From NCBI GenBank assembly GCA_905250025.1, contig CAJNOJ010000073.1, forward strand, positions 361,047-425,046: a stretch of DNA of 64,000 nucleotides, in the 5' to 3' direction. Below are positions 11,541 to 23,091 of the stretch, in pieces. The stretch is from Adineta ricciae (Eukaryota > Rotifera > Eurotatoria > Adinetida > Adinetidae). Positions within the stretch are counted from its first letter, which is position 1. Every line of letters begins with the position of its first letter. The translations under genes and the position numbers were made by a program. The notes below the pieces were generated by a model that saw nothing but the letters and a program-made list of their open reading frames with translations, ran no database searches and was not told where the DNA came from.

Positions 11541-11786
11541 ATAAATCTTTACGGCGAAAATATGCTCCTTTCAGCGAAATTGCTCTCATATTCGTGCACA
11601 AGTATTCGATTTAGCTTCTGACTTTGTTTGTACAGCATTCGACGAAAGAATAAACATAAAGAAGAAAAAGAGAGCACACGTTTCTCTCGCTCTCAGCGAT
11701 TATAAATAGATGAAAGCACTGCATTACATCAACCATCGTTTCATTTTCGTTTTTGGTTCAGCTGTGCAAGTATTCTGGTGAAAGAG
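11541..11786 (+). promoter_or_regulatory. duplicated promoter of caspase-like gene 1
   Basis: About 245 bp nearly identical to 14125-14370 upstream of caspase-like gene 2. Contains TATAAATA at 11701-11708, a plausible core promoter 78 bp before the ATG, and a shared leader (CATCAACCATCGTTTCATTT). The conservation of non-coding sequence with the paralogue indicates duplication of the promoter together with the gene. Confidence 0.65.
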
Positions 11787-13108
11787 ATGTCGGGACCATT
11801 TGGCAACAATCGTTCGCGTCGTAAGGTAGCATTGGTGATCGGTAATGCTGCTTACCGAAAGAATCCGTTGCATAAGCCATTGAATGATGCAGCTGATATG
11901 ACCAATGCTTTGAAAAAAATTGGGTTTCAAGGTGTCACGCGTACAGATATGGATTTTGAAGACATGGAAACATGTAGACGTCAATTTGTTCAAGCGATTC
12001 AACCTAATGATTTGGTTTTATTCTACTTTTCCGGACATGGAAAGCAATGGGAAGTAAGAGAAAGTCACAACGTGAAAAAGATCATGGAAGAATGATATTA
12101 TTCTAGGATCATAATTTTCTACTGCCCTGTAACAATCAAAACATAAATGATAGTAATATTAATCAATATGCGATCAATGCGCAATGGCTTCTTGACGACA
12201 TATCCAAACGTCGTCCACATGCTATTGTGTTTATATTGGAGTGTTCTCGCGAATATGTTTCACGGAAACCAACACATGTTGGTATGAAGAGTGGACGTTC
12301 AGGTAAGTTTGAACAACCGAGATCAGGTATAAATGCATGTAAAAGAACAAGAGACACTGATACATGGCAACCTTATGCAGTACAAGATTGTAAGGCGACT
12401 AACTTTCGTATTCTGTTGTAGACGATCCTGCACCCGGCGTTTCACCAAGTATTAAGATTTGTTACGCCTGCCAAGGTGGCAAATCAACAGTTGAAAACAA
12501 CGTTGATAGAAACAATATGTACACAAAGCATATTCTTCGACATATTGCAACACCTAGAAAACAAATTCAAGATTTGTTTATAGTCATTCACAATGCTGTC
12601 TTTGAAGAAACCCATGAAGCCCAGGAACCTTCCTCAGAAATGTCGCTGAAAGATCCAAACATCTACCTTTGTGATGCTGATTGTGAGGAGCAAAGTGGAA
12701 GTAATTCTGATCGCGAGGAACAAAGTGGAAGTGATGGCGATCATGAGGAACAAAATGGAAGTCATGAAGAAGATCATGGTAAGGATGATTTCTGCTCTTC
12801 TTCTCAGCAGTGTTTTCACGCAACAGAAAAGTGAACTTGACGATATGCATAAATATGCGTTCGATTTGATTTTGACACGTTGTTGTAAAAATACCTTTGA
12901 GAAGAAAATACCTGTTTATCTACTCTCATCTTCAAAACATGTTTTAGGTGGATATCATGGATTTTCACAAGGTAACATTTCTTTCATGCTTTGCTTAGCT
13001 ATAATCTATGGCCGTTATTCTTCAGGTAGAACCTCACATCACTTTCATGAAACAGTGACCGTTATAAAACATAATTATGGCGGATGGACCGGCCCACGGA
13101 GATCGTGA
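11787..13108 (+). CDS. caspase-fold (peptidase C14-like) protein 1
   Basis: Exons 11787-12053, 12107-12302 and 12422-12778 are well supported; short exons near 12949-12971 (YHGFSQ) and 13026-13108 are tentative. The N-terminal domain is a caspase/metacaspase p20 fold: ALVIGNAAY strand, NDAADM helix, then LFYFSGHG with the catalytic-type His. The Cys position falls in FILECSREY, so the dyad is present, but the flanking residues differ from paralogue 2 (LLDCCRNY) and the usual D-x-C context is E-C here. The C-terminal part is acidic with three tandem copies of a EEQSGS/EEQNGS motif. Exon 1 ends at the same codon as in gene 2. The product is probably a cytosolic cysteine protease or a caspase-like adaptor. 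Confidence 0.7.
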
Positions 13109-14124
13109 GCAAAATCTTCCAATGTAAACAAGTCTCATAAGCGATGAGATAACGAATATAAACATTGATCGCACTTATTTTTCATTTTCTGTATTATTCA
13201 TGATATCATAATAAAGTGAAAATGAGAAAGTTTTGCACATTTTTTTCGATACGGTTTCTAATGAATATATGTACAACAATAAACAGATCGCAGAAATACG
13301 ATGTATGAGTATTGCACATACTTTACTTGGACCTTGACAATGCATGTACATTATTCAGAAAAGGACTACTGGTAATTCACTTTAGCAGGTGAACTACGTT
13401 TCGTACCATCTATTTCGAACATCTGACAAAGTGTCCGGATGGTCGGAATCGAAATTATTTTTCGAAAATTTCGTGCCGGAGTTCGAACATTTTTACCGGA
13501 TGTTCAGATATCTCTTGCATAGAAATGGTTTCAAAACTAGCAGAAAAGTTGTCACAAGTGCGCGAAATCTAGAGTTAAATTCACCCTCAAGCAAGACTGG
13601 ATAGGCTTAGGCGCCGTCACTTAATCTGAGTGCCAATTTTACATTCTCATTCACTGAAAAAAACGCTATTGATTTACCTGGAGTTTCACTTTTACGGACT
13701 CCGTGACGAAACCTTCACAATTATTTTTTTTTCACGGGCTTCGTAACGGACATCTACGCTGGAAGTTCGAAAAAATAACGTGGTAAGGAACGTCATGTTC
13801 CCACTTTCGCGAGGATGATTGTTGTTCATAATTCAGTGGAACAAACATATATGAAGAATAAACTTGTTTTTCTTTTTCGATTGTTTCTTCTATATTCAAG
13901 ACAAGTAGTCACAAACAAAAAATATTCTCCTTTTTGAATGTGACATTTACTGGAGAAAAGAAAAGATTCATATTGTAATCTCAGCCATCTAAGAAGAATC
14001 GAAAGATTGCCATGATTACTTGCGCGCACACACGTTTATGTCATCATCAACAATCATACCATTGCTGATCCTAATGGACAAAGAATATACTAAAATTTTC
14101 TTCATTGAGGCAAGCAAACAAATA
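13109..14124. other. intergenic region
   Basis: About 1 kb without a convincing gene. Small ORFs (13389-13604, 13826-14029) show no recognisable domain. AATAAA signals near 13211 could end caspase-like gene 1. Confidence 0.5.
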
Positions 14125-14370
14125 AATAAATCTTTACGGCGAAATATGCCCCTTTCCGCGAAATTGCTCTCACATTCGTGCACAAGTATTCGATTTAGCT
14201 TCTGACTTTGTTTGTACAGCATTCGACGAAAGAATAAACATAAAGAAGCAAAACAGAACACATGTTTCTCTCGCTCTCAGCGATTATAAATAGGCGAAAG
14301 CACTGCATTACATCAACCATCGTTTCATTTTCGTTTTTGGTTCAGTTGTGCAAGTATTCTGGTGAGAGAG
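14125..14370 (+). promoter_or_regulatory. duplicated promoter of caspase-like gene 2
   Basis: Counterpart of 11541-11786, with TATAAATA at 14285-14292 and the same leader. A few substitutions and small indels separate the two copies. Confidence 0.65.
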
Positions 14371-15533
14371 ATGTCGAGATCATCTGACAATAGACGTTTG
14401 TATCGTAAGATAGCATTGCTGATCGGTAATGGTGCCTATCCTGGGGACTCGCGCCTGTACAAAACCGTGAACGATGCGCGGTTTATGAGTGAAAAGTTGA
14501 AAAATATTGGCTTTGAAGTTATCATAGGCACTGATTTGAATCTGGACGGAATGACATCCCGTATAAAGCGATTTATTGATCGGATCGAGCAAGATCATCT
14601 GGTTTTATTCTTTTTTTCCGGTCACGGCTCACAGTTGGAAGTAAGATAGGTTCCATATACTGGTATTTATTATGGAACAGTGATGTTATGCGATTCATTT
14701 TAGGATCAAAACTATTTGTTACCGATTGACTATAAATCTTTACACGGTGCAAGCTTGAGTGATCGATGTATTAATGCACAAAAAGTACTTCGAAGTATAA
14801 GTGATCGCAACCCGTTTGGTGTTGTGTTTCTGCTCGATTGTTGTCGTAATTACAGTTTCCGTCCTCATGAACTCCAGCGTGGTGTCTGTGGCGCCACTAC
14901 AGAAAGCGGAGGGCTCAGAAAAATGGTTGCAAGAGGAAGTACTATTATCGGTTTCGGTGCTACACCTGGTAAATCATCGACGGAATCTTCAAATGATGAT
15001 AACGGGAAATTTACCAAGCATCTCCTTAAGCATATTGCGAAACCCAATCTGCAAATTCAAGATTTATTGGCGATAGTTACCAAACAGGTTGCTGAAGACA
15101 CCGAAGGCAGACAAGAACCTTGGGTGACTGGAAATCTGAGATACGAAAACATCTGTCTTTGCGATGGTGATGCCTATTCGAACAATCGTGGATGTGAGGA
15201 ACACAGTGGAAGTGATTATGACGGTATGTTCTATTCTTTGCGAAAAGCTTGGCGCACGTATACATTCATTGGACGATTTGTTTATATACTAGCCCAACAT
15301 GTCAGTTTTCTGCATCTGATTGACTTTCGAAACATATTTTAGACGTATGCGACGAACAGGACGACACGCAATATGGAAGGTGTCGTGGATATGCGAGAGG
15401 TAACACAGTTGCTTATGTTGCGTTTAGTAATGTTTGTGTGTGCTTTTTTTCAGATGATCTAATGAATGAAGTGAAAAGACGAATGGAACTATTTACTGGT
15501 AGAGATCTAGACGGCGATGGAAAAATCGGTTAA
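14371..15533 (+). CDS. caspase-fold (peptidase C14-like) protein 2 with EF-hand-like C-terminal loop
   Basis: Exons 14371-14640, 14704-15223, 15343-15399 and 15454-15533 join in one frame. The p20-type domain has ALLIGNGAYPG, NDARFMSEKL, LFFFSGHGSQ (catalytic-type His) and VVFLLDCCRNYS (catalytic-type Cys), so both dyad positions are conserved. GFGATPG follows, as in metacaspase/caspase-like proteins. The C-terminus is acidic and ends in GRDLDGDGKIG, which matches the first nine positions of an EF-hand calcium loop but stops before its final Glu. Tandem paralogue of the gene at 11787 with the same exon-1 boundary. A cysteine protease role is likely; calcium dependence, known for metacaspases, is only suggested. 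Confidence 0.8.
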
Positions 15534-15985
15534 TGAACGCACCGAACAAGGCTAATCAAACGGAAATAAATCTCATAACTGACGAGATACGGAACACGGA
15601 CGTTTTTTAAAGTTATTTTGTCTTGATGATAACAATAAACTGAAACTGTACCACTACATGTTCATACTGTTGTTCTGGAATTAATGATTACCATGCGTTA
15701 GAGCGCGAGATTCCGCTTCTTATAGCTGCGTATGAAGAATATATTATCGTTCCTTCACAAGATTCATGCTTATTCTATAATACTATGATAGATCTGGTAA
15801 ATTCGTGAGGATGGAGTAAGGATCTCTGACAAATATAGCAACTGTCTCTATCCGAGTTCTAGCATATTTCATTACTCTGTTTTTTGTATCTATTCTTTGA
15901 GAAAAAAAGGTACTTCTCGATCTCTGTTCTCAAATAACTGACGTCAAACTATTTCATATGCGTAATGATCAATGATATTCTCACA
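15534..15985. other. intergenic region before block A
   Basis: No gene recognised. An AATAAA-like signal near 15631 probably ends caspase-like gene 2. Homology to 2350-2717 starts at about 15990-16010. Confidence 0.5.
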
Positions 15986-16370
15986 TAAGTGAAAACATGA
16001 CTTTTGCTAATATCTATAACAGAGTTTGCTTTATGCGTTCGCATGAAAATCCAAATAGTAGAAAGAAAGAAAAAATAAACGATGACAAATTCCTTTCTTC
16101 TGCTTCGGATTTCTATTCCTACTGATGAAGGTTCTTTTCAATTCGCTCGAATAGAAATCACGTCAACATTTTGATTGATGATAGAAATAAGTAGATTATT
16201 ATAAAAGAGAACTAAAGTAAGATTGTGTTTTTGCAGTATACAGACAAATATTCAGTTTTCTGCACCTCGAGACCTGCTAAAAGGTATGTTTATGCGAGAA
16301 AATCAGTTCTTTTTTTGAAAATTTTTATTCTCTTTACTTAAAATTATTAGATTATCAACTAATTTGAAAG

Positions 16371-17706
16371 ATGCCAGTCACATTCGGTGAAAGCAATGTA
16401 ACAGTGATCGTTGCAACAAGAATATCGTACGTGTATCTGAAAACTGTTAAAGCGATGACAAATATTGAGTACTTTAGACGTATATATACGCAAAAACCAA
16501 CTGTGATTCTAGCATTTGCCTTACTAATTCCAATTCTCACGATTCCGATAATCATAACTCTGACACACAATAAACTGGATAGCGGTACAACTTTAACAAC
16601 GACTACGACCACGATCACGGCGGAAACAACATCGACAATAGTTACCACAATGCAGACCAATGATGTCACAACTCACTTGACAAGTAAAACTACGACAACA
16701 GAAAATCCATGTAAAAACATGCAAACAATGTAACCGCTCTTGATAAAATGAATAATTGTTTCTTTTTCTAGGTGCGTCCAGTAGTTTGCGTTGGAAAACA
16801 GCAGGTAGCACAGTACGTAGCGATTCATCGTCAACACTATCCTGCACACATCTGTTCATTGATTCGGATGATACTCTGTATGGTGTTGATAAAGAACATG
16901 CATATGTTTGGAGGTTACCGACAGGTCATACTAATTCAATAACTGTCGCTGGGATTCCAGGATCAAAGGGTAACGATAGTTTCAAGCTGAACTATCCCGA
17001 AGATGTTTATGTTGATCGACATGGAAATATATACGTAGTCGACAGCAACAATCATCGTGTACAAAAGTTCATAAACGGAACATCAAGTGGGATAACAATT
17101 GCAGGCACAACTGATTCAGGTGGTTGTTCGTTGAACCAAATGTATTATCCTCGGGGTTTCGCCTTCGATCCAAGTGAGACATTTATGTACGTTGCTGACC
17201 GAGGTTGTCAACGAGTTTTACGCTATCGAACAGATTCGAATTCGAGTACTAGCGAATTTGTAATAAATAGAGACACAACAGCAGGTAATTCAGCCAAACA
17301 ATTGAACGGGCCGTGGAGCATTCATATTTCATCATCGAAATCAGATGAATTGCTCATAGTAAACCACGACGGACAGTCCATAACTCGTTGGGCAGTAGGT
17401 GATGTTGAAGGTTCTTTTGTGGCAGGTTTACCGGGTACTTCATGCACCAATTCCAGTTGTTTCCATGATCCGACTGATGTTAAACTTGATATTTATATGA
17501 ACATGTATGTCGTTGACGGAAATAATCATCGAGTCCAGATGTTCTGTAAGAATAGTCGAATAGGCATGACTATTGCTGGAAATGGTACTATTGGTACAAG
17601 TACGACACATCTGTCTTACCCACAAGGTATTGCATTTGATTCGAAAATGAATATGTATGTTTGTGATACGGGCAACAGGCGTGTTCTGAAATTTGACAAG
17701 TTTTAA
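16371..17706 (+). CDS. NHL-repeat type II membrane protein (copy A, complete)
   Basis: Exon 1 (16371-16710) and exon 2 (16772-17706) join as NPCASSSLRW. The protein has a short cytoplasmic head, one membrane segment (VILAFALLIPILTIPIIITL, about residues 47-66), a Thr-rich stalk (TTLTTTTTTITAETTS) and an ectodomain of five to six NHL beta-propeller repeats, e.g. LNYPEDVYVDRHGNIYVVD with SNNHRVQKF, and LSYPQGIAFD with GNRRVLKF. There is no cleavable signal peptide, so a type II topology with an extracellular propeller is inferred. Start could instead be Met 16455, the only in-frame start shared with copy B. NHL propellers bind proteins, RNA or glycans; the ligand is unknown. The downstream neighbour is convergent. 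Confidence 0.85.
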
Positions 17707-17867
17707 AAGTAATTGTACGTTACCTTATGTAACTTTTTTCATTACAGTTTCAAATCATGTTCTACGTAATGAAAATGCTTTTTCTTCTATGTTTGATTCT
17801 TTGCAAATCGAATGAAAGATAAATAAATAGTATGTACAACGTTTCAACGCATGCATCTGGAGGAAAT

Positions 17868-20660
17868 CTTAATCTTGCTGGTCTTCTACTGTTGGAAGTT
17901 TCTTTCGCAGTCCAACCGCTAATGCATGATCAGGTTGCAATGTTCGAGTGACGATGTCTAACCCTGTCTGCCAAGCTTGGAACGCTTGCGCTGTATTTCC
18001 TTGACAACTGTAAACATTCCAGTATGTTCGTGTTAAATCGGAAGAATTTCCAAAGCTTTCAAGTAATAAGTCAATGCTTGAGGATAATTACCTTGTCGTT
18101 TATGAATCAATCCAAAATAATGATCTGTTTTTGCAATGCTCAGAGGTTCACTAGGTGAAGCTCTTAATTGAACTGCAAGTATTTCTTGACAATATTTTAG
18201 ACCCAGATCAAAGTTGTCCTGAACTTGTTGAAAGTTCTCTGCGGAGACATTCATCCGTGTAGTATCTGGAAGTGTGTCAAGCAATATTTCCAAACTAATT
18301 GTTAGCGCTTCAGTATGTTTGCCTTCACTATTATGAACTTCAGTAATATTTTCATATACTAATTCAATATGTAAACGGTTTTCAAGTGAGGATTTTGACC
18401 AGATACGAAGTGCTTCTTGCAAATAATTCAGAACATCAGTATAATTCCCATGTTCTCCATAAGTTGTTCCAAGATTGTTGTACGTCGTTGCCATGTCTGG
18501 ATGATCTATAGATAAACATCTTGTTCCAAATTGCCGTGCTTGCTCGTAATTTTCCAAAGCTTCAACGTAGCTGCCTCGCGCGTGATAAACTCCTCCGATG
18601 TTGTTGTATAACATTGCAATATCTGGATGATCTTTCGGTAAACATGTGAACTGAATAGTAAGTGCTTTTTGATAATTCTGCAAACCTTCATCGTTATTGC
18701 CAAGATGATGATGAATACGTCCAATAGTGTTGTATATCGTTGCAATATTTGGATGGTTTTCAGAGAAATGGTGTAACAGTATGTTGAGTGCTTCTTTGGC
18801 ATAAGTGAGAGCTTTGTCACTATTACTCAGCATTTGATGTGGAGCTGAAATATTGACATACGTGCCTCCTAATTCTAGATTATGCTTAGGTCACGATTTC
18901 AATTGAATCTTAACAGCTTCTTCGTCATAAGTCAAAGCTTTAGTATATTCACTGGTCTAGCCATAAATCCAACCAAGATTGCGATATGCTGTGGCGATCT
19001 TTGGATGATCTTTTGTGAGAATTTCTAAGTTGATCTGAAGTGCTTGTTGAAAAAACTTTAAAGCCTCTATGTAGTTTCCTTGATCCAAATGGATTGCTCC
19101 GATATTATCTAATGTGATTGTAACAGATGGATGATTTTTAGGCAAGGATTCCGAATAAACTCGCCATGATCTCGGTGAACTCTATCAATATGTGAGTATG
19201 TTGTCCCAAGTTTAATATCATTTTCAGGTAATAAAGCTAATTGGATACGAACCACATCGGTTAAACGGATCAGAGCTTCATCGTGTTTGTCTTATGTGAC
19301 AAAAATTGGTCCAGTACTGCTATTGAGTGTCGCTATGTTTAGATGGTTTTTTATTGAGCTTTCTAATTCAATTCAAAGTGAGTTTTGGTAATAGTTCAAT
19401 GCCTCAGCATAGTTGCCTTGTTGGTCAAAGATGTGTGCAATATCGCTATAAAGGGCGCTATGTAAAAAGTGGTGAGGTGGCAAATTTTTACGTTCTAATT
19501 CATAATAATATCTGGCTTTATCATAGTAACCCATTTCTTGCATAAGATATGCTATTGCACATGTATCTGAACGAGTATTGTTAATTCTCATTCTCATAAG
19601 ATCAAGCAGTTGTTTCAGTCCATCCTTCTCTTCATATTGCTCAGTTACAATTAATTTGACTACACTTATTTGATTATTTTCGTTGTCGTTACTCACGGAA
19701 TCGATTTCGAATACATAATCCATCAAGAATAAAATCTCTCCTTCATCCTGCATGTAACTTTCATTTCTCACATCAGCATATAGAGTTGATATACGAGTAT
19801 CGTTTGGAATATTTATCTCAAACAGAACAGGCACAATTTCACTTTCGATCGCACCGAGAATGAACATCAATGCTGATTCTCTATCGAGTATAGTTGATAA
19901 AAATGAATTCATCGATACTATAATCCTCCTTGCGATTATTTCCGATGTTCTAATTCGTCTTTATTTGTCAATTGGCCACGATTCAGATGTTGTAATCGTT
20001 CATGTAGCGCTACGATAATCAATCGAAGTCTTGATAATGAAGTGCTTCGTTTAATAGTCAATGTAAGAAACAATCTCGAGTATATCATCGAATGGCTTGA
20101 TCGGAAGTGTATTGTTGTTGAAATTCATCAATAACTTTCAATTGAGCTTCATTACTACGACATAATTCTCGGCATTTACTCACTAGATCGTCTTTTTCTG
20201 GCTCCGAATCGGAATGTTTCACTAGTATATACATGAAATATTGACTTTGTTCTGATAAATCTTTCAAAGATTTCTCTGTGTGACTATCATCGGTACTCTT
20301 GAAAAAATGTCATCAACGGTGTGGATCGTTTGGAAAGTAAATTAATATCTTTTTTTTGATTTTCTTTACGAGTAATTGTTTATCATCGAATATATTTTCC
20401 TTATTGACATGTTCTTGACAATCATTTTCATTTTCACCATCACAATTCACTGAATAGAAAATGTAAATCGATTTGGTTTGCGCGATAGTTGGTAAATCAT
20501 TGGAATTATGAACAGATGCGGGAATAGAATCAAGAACACGTGTTTATATGGTGAAATGGATGATATTTTACCAATGCATTGATCTTGATCAGAGAAACTT
20601 TTCACATCATTGGTTATATCCAGTAAATCATCAATTTCATTTAGATGATTGCCATCAAGC
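17868..20660 (-). pseudogene. ART-TPR fusion pseudogene, copy A
   Basis: Minus-strand relative of the gene at 4642. From the 5' end: a head with DQDQCI and FLIPS motifs (near 20600), a linker, a degraded ART domain (NRGQLT followed by in-frame stops at about 19915-19990, then MNSFLSTI and QDEGEILF), and about nine KLC-type TPRs. Lesions: TAA at 19292-19294, frame break near 19146-19160, TAG at 18957-18959, TGA at 18891-18893 and a frame break near 18035. The last exon-like segment ends with KKLPTVEDQQD at about 17875. The TAG and the 19150 frame break also occur in copy B, so inactivation predates the split of the copies; the others are private. I see no intron sites that would remove these lesions. 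Confidence 0.85.
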
Positions 20661-21644
20661 TAGTAAATAAAAAGAGTGCTCTCGCTCAATTCTTCGTTCT
20701 TTTTCATATCAATGAATGAGAACGACTTAGTCGATTTCAGTTAGATTTGTCTGAAACAGATATGAAATTATTAACTAATTGTAAAGTGATAATTTACATA
20801 AGAGGAATTCGATTTGGATTGAGATTCAACTAGTATTTTTACCCTTACTCCGACATATCATAATTTGTGCGCGTTCTCTATCTATCAAAGCCTGTTCGCA
20901 GGCAAAGAAATTAGTCGATATAAAACTTTCGGAGTTCATGAAAAGAAGGAAAAGTCAAACAATCGCAGTCTCATTTCGTTCTGAGAACACATATCGATTA
21001 AAATAACTCAAAGTAGCCTATCGTTTATTAGCTGTTTGAGTTGAAAGAACATCACAAACGATATGTATTCTATCTGTATATTGAGTTTATCGATTTTTCT
21101 TTGCGTTCTTTCCAAACAGGCAACTATCTGACAGATGGATGCATGCGCTCGACACCCAAATCATATTTATTTTTTCCAAGATCAAAATACAAGAACAAGC
21201 GCAGTGAATGAAAAAACACGAACTATCTATGGTCACTAACCTAGGAATGTATTATAGTTTCGTACTAGTTAAGATTTGTGTATGCACTTGATCGATTACG
21301 GAACTAGAAAGATGGAGAGAATCGAAGTTAATGGTGACGTTTGGGTGTAAACAGAACGAGAACAACACGCATGTACTGGTTAATTCCAACATAAAAGCAA
21401 AGAAAAAATTCCATATGCATATAACGGTAGAATCCAGTGTCCATATGATGAAGTTTTCCATACCAATATGTATTATTTGAGAGTTTCGACTGCTTCATTT
21501 TTATCAGTATCGATTTTTCTTTATTTTACTCATTAACAAGAGAAGCGATTTTCGTATCCTTTTGCAATAAGATTGAATGGATAATACATGATGAAAATAA
21601 ATCATGGTGTAGTTCATTGAAAATCAAAGATTTTTCACTGTTAG
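20661..21644. other. non-coding region, homologous in block B
   Basis: Conserved with 46036-46980 but without a continuous frame in either copy. The plus-strand frame MKKHELSMVTNL near 21207 is open further in B (46529-46855) than in A, where it meets a stop, so it may be decayed coding sequence. No family recognised. Confidence 0.4.
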
Positions 21645-22090
21645 AGCGTTAAATGGATAACGAAAAATATTCTGCAGTAAATTTTATTCGTTCATATACG
21701 CCTTTCAACATTGATTGAAGAAGAATTTCACACGTTCGATCAATTTTAGCAATGACTCGATTCAAGAAATTGATAGTAAAACCTCGAATACAATGTGTCA
21801 AGTAGCTGTGCCGTGATAACGATACCAGAGTATTCAAAAACAATCCCGGATAATATACTTCAAATTGTTTTTGATAATCAAGAGTTTTGATGACTAATTA
21901 GAAGAAATGGTTGACTTTATGCATACAATATGCAGTTGTTTCAAAGATCATCAGTATTATTGATTCTTCCGCTTTTTCGAAAGCGATGTCATGTTCTCCG
22001 AAATCACAATGAAATGCGTCTCGTTTTATTTCTGAAGAAGGATCTGTTAAAAATTGCTCGATCATATGTAAATTAAATTTTTCTAAAACG
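21645..22090 (-). pseudogene. decayed unrecognised ORF (copy A)
   Basis: The minus strand reads as a continuous protein-like frame from about 22090 (NLHMIEQFLTDPSSEIKRD) through ILMIFETTAYCMHKVNHFF, broken by one TAG near 21899, then continuing to FTAEYFSLSI at 21649. In copy B the same codon is Glu (NHFFELVIK) but the N-terminal part is lost by deletion near 47315. Two copies retaining the same frame with different lesions indicates former coding sequence. Family unknown. Confidence 0.45.
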
Positions 22091-23091
22091 AATACATTGC
22101 TTTTACTTATCTATGAGTTTTCTTCCGACTAGAATTTTCTTCAACGTGCTCGATAAATAATCAAACTAGGTATCGTTAACTTAGATATGAGCCTCCTCCG
22201 TAATGCTCGCTGAAAAAATATGTTTCATTTTTTCTCTGCTTTTCGACGGTCAAGAAGTAGCAGTAGCGAGCAATTTGCAGCAAAGTTCACGCACTGAGTA
22301 TAGATAACTTTCATTCAACGATTACTTGCTCGATTCGATTATTCACTTGTCATGATATTATCGACATCAGTTGTTTTATCGGTACATATACGTACATCTC
22401 TGGAAATTATATCGCAGATGTTCGAATAAAAGCATTTACAGTGCCATATTGTTTTAAATGAAAGTAATCGGCATTATTCTTTGCATGTTGTTTTGCAGCT
22501 AGATTCAGTTTGGGGTAGGATTTATCAGTCGCTCTTCAATATTTTTGTGGGATATACCCGTCTGACATACACCAGTCCTCAATTTTCGAACTTTGTTTCA
22601 CACAATTTTGGCCGTAGAATAGAATAGAGGAGATTTTCAAATGGAATCCAAGCAACCGAATGAAAATAACTAGTAGTTCGAATATGATCCTAAAGCCCTC
22701 TGCTAAGATACATTCTAATTGCAAGTATTGCCATTTCTTGGAGGCGTTCTACGACATCGTTCCATCATAGAATGGCGCTATGCAGGAATTCCATTCGATG
22801 TGTGGAGGCTTTATGAAAGGAATAGAACAAGACAAGCGTATCACTTTGTTATTCTCGTATGTCCATATCATCCACGTTTCTATTAGACTGAAATAAACAT
22901 GGAAAGCATCGCAATTTTAATTAAAACAAATGTTTTTCTATGCCTAAATCATGTTTGAACGTTTTTTGCGATAACCAGTATCTAGTATTAGTTATTTAAC
23001 TTGGGCGATACATCTGCTTCATATGTGTTATTCCATTACTATTTGAAGTTTTGTCAATTCTGAATTACGCACACAGTGTCAAAACAACAAC
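22091..23091. other. intergenic region, site corresponding to the foldback insertion in block B
   Basis: No gene. At about 22381-22400 copy A reads straight through the point where copy B carries the 47431-48656 element, so this is the empty site. Confidence 0.6.

Noticed and set aside
12584-12850. His/Phe-rich minus-strand ORF over the caspase gene 1 repeat
   Set aside because: Antisense of the EEQSGS-coding repeat; no support.
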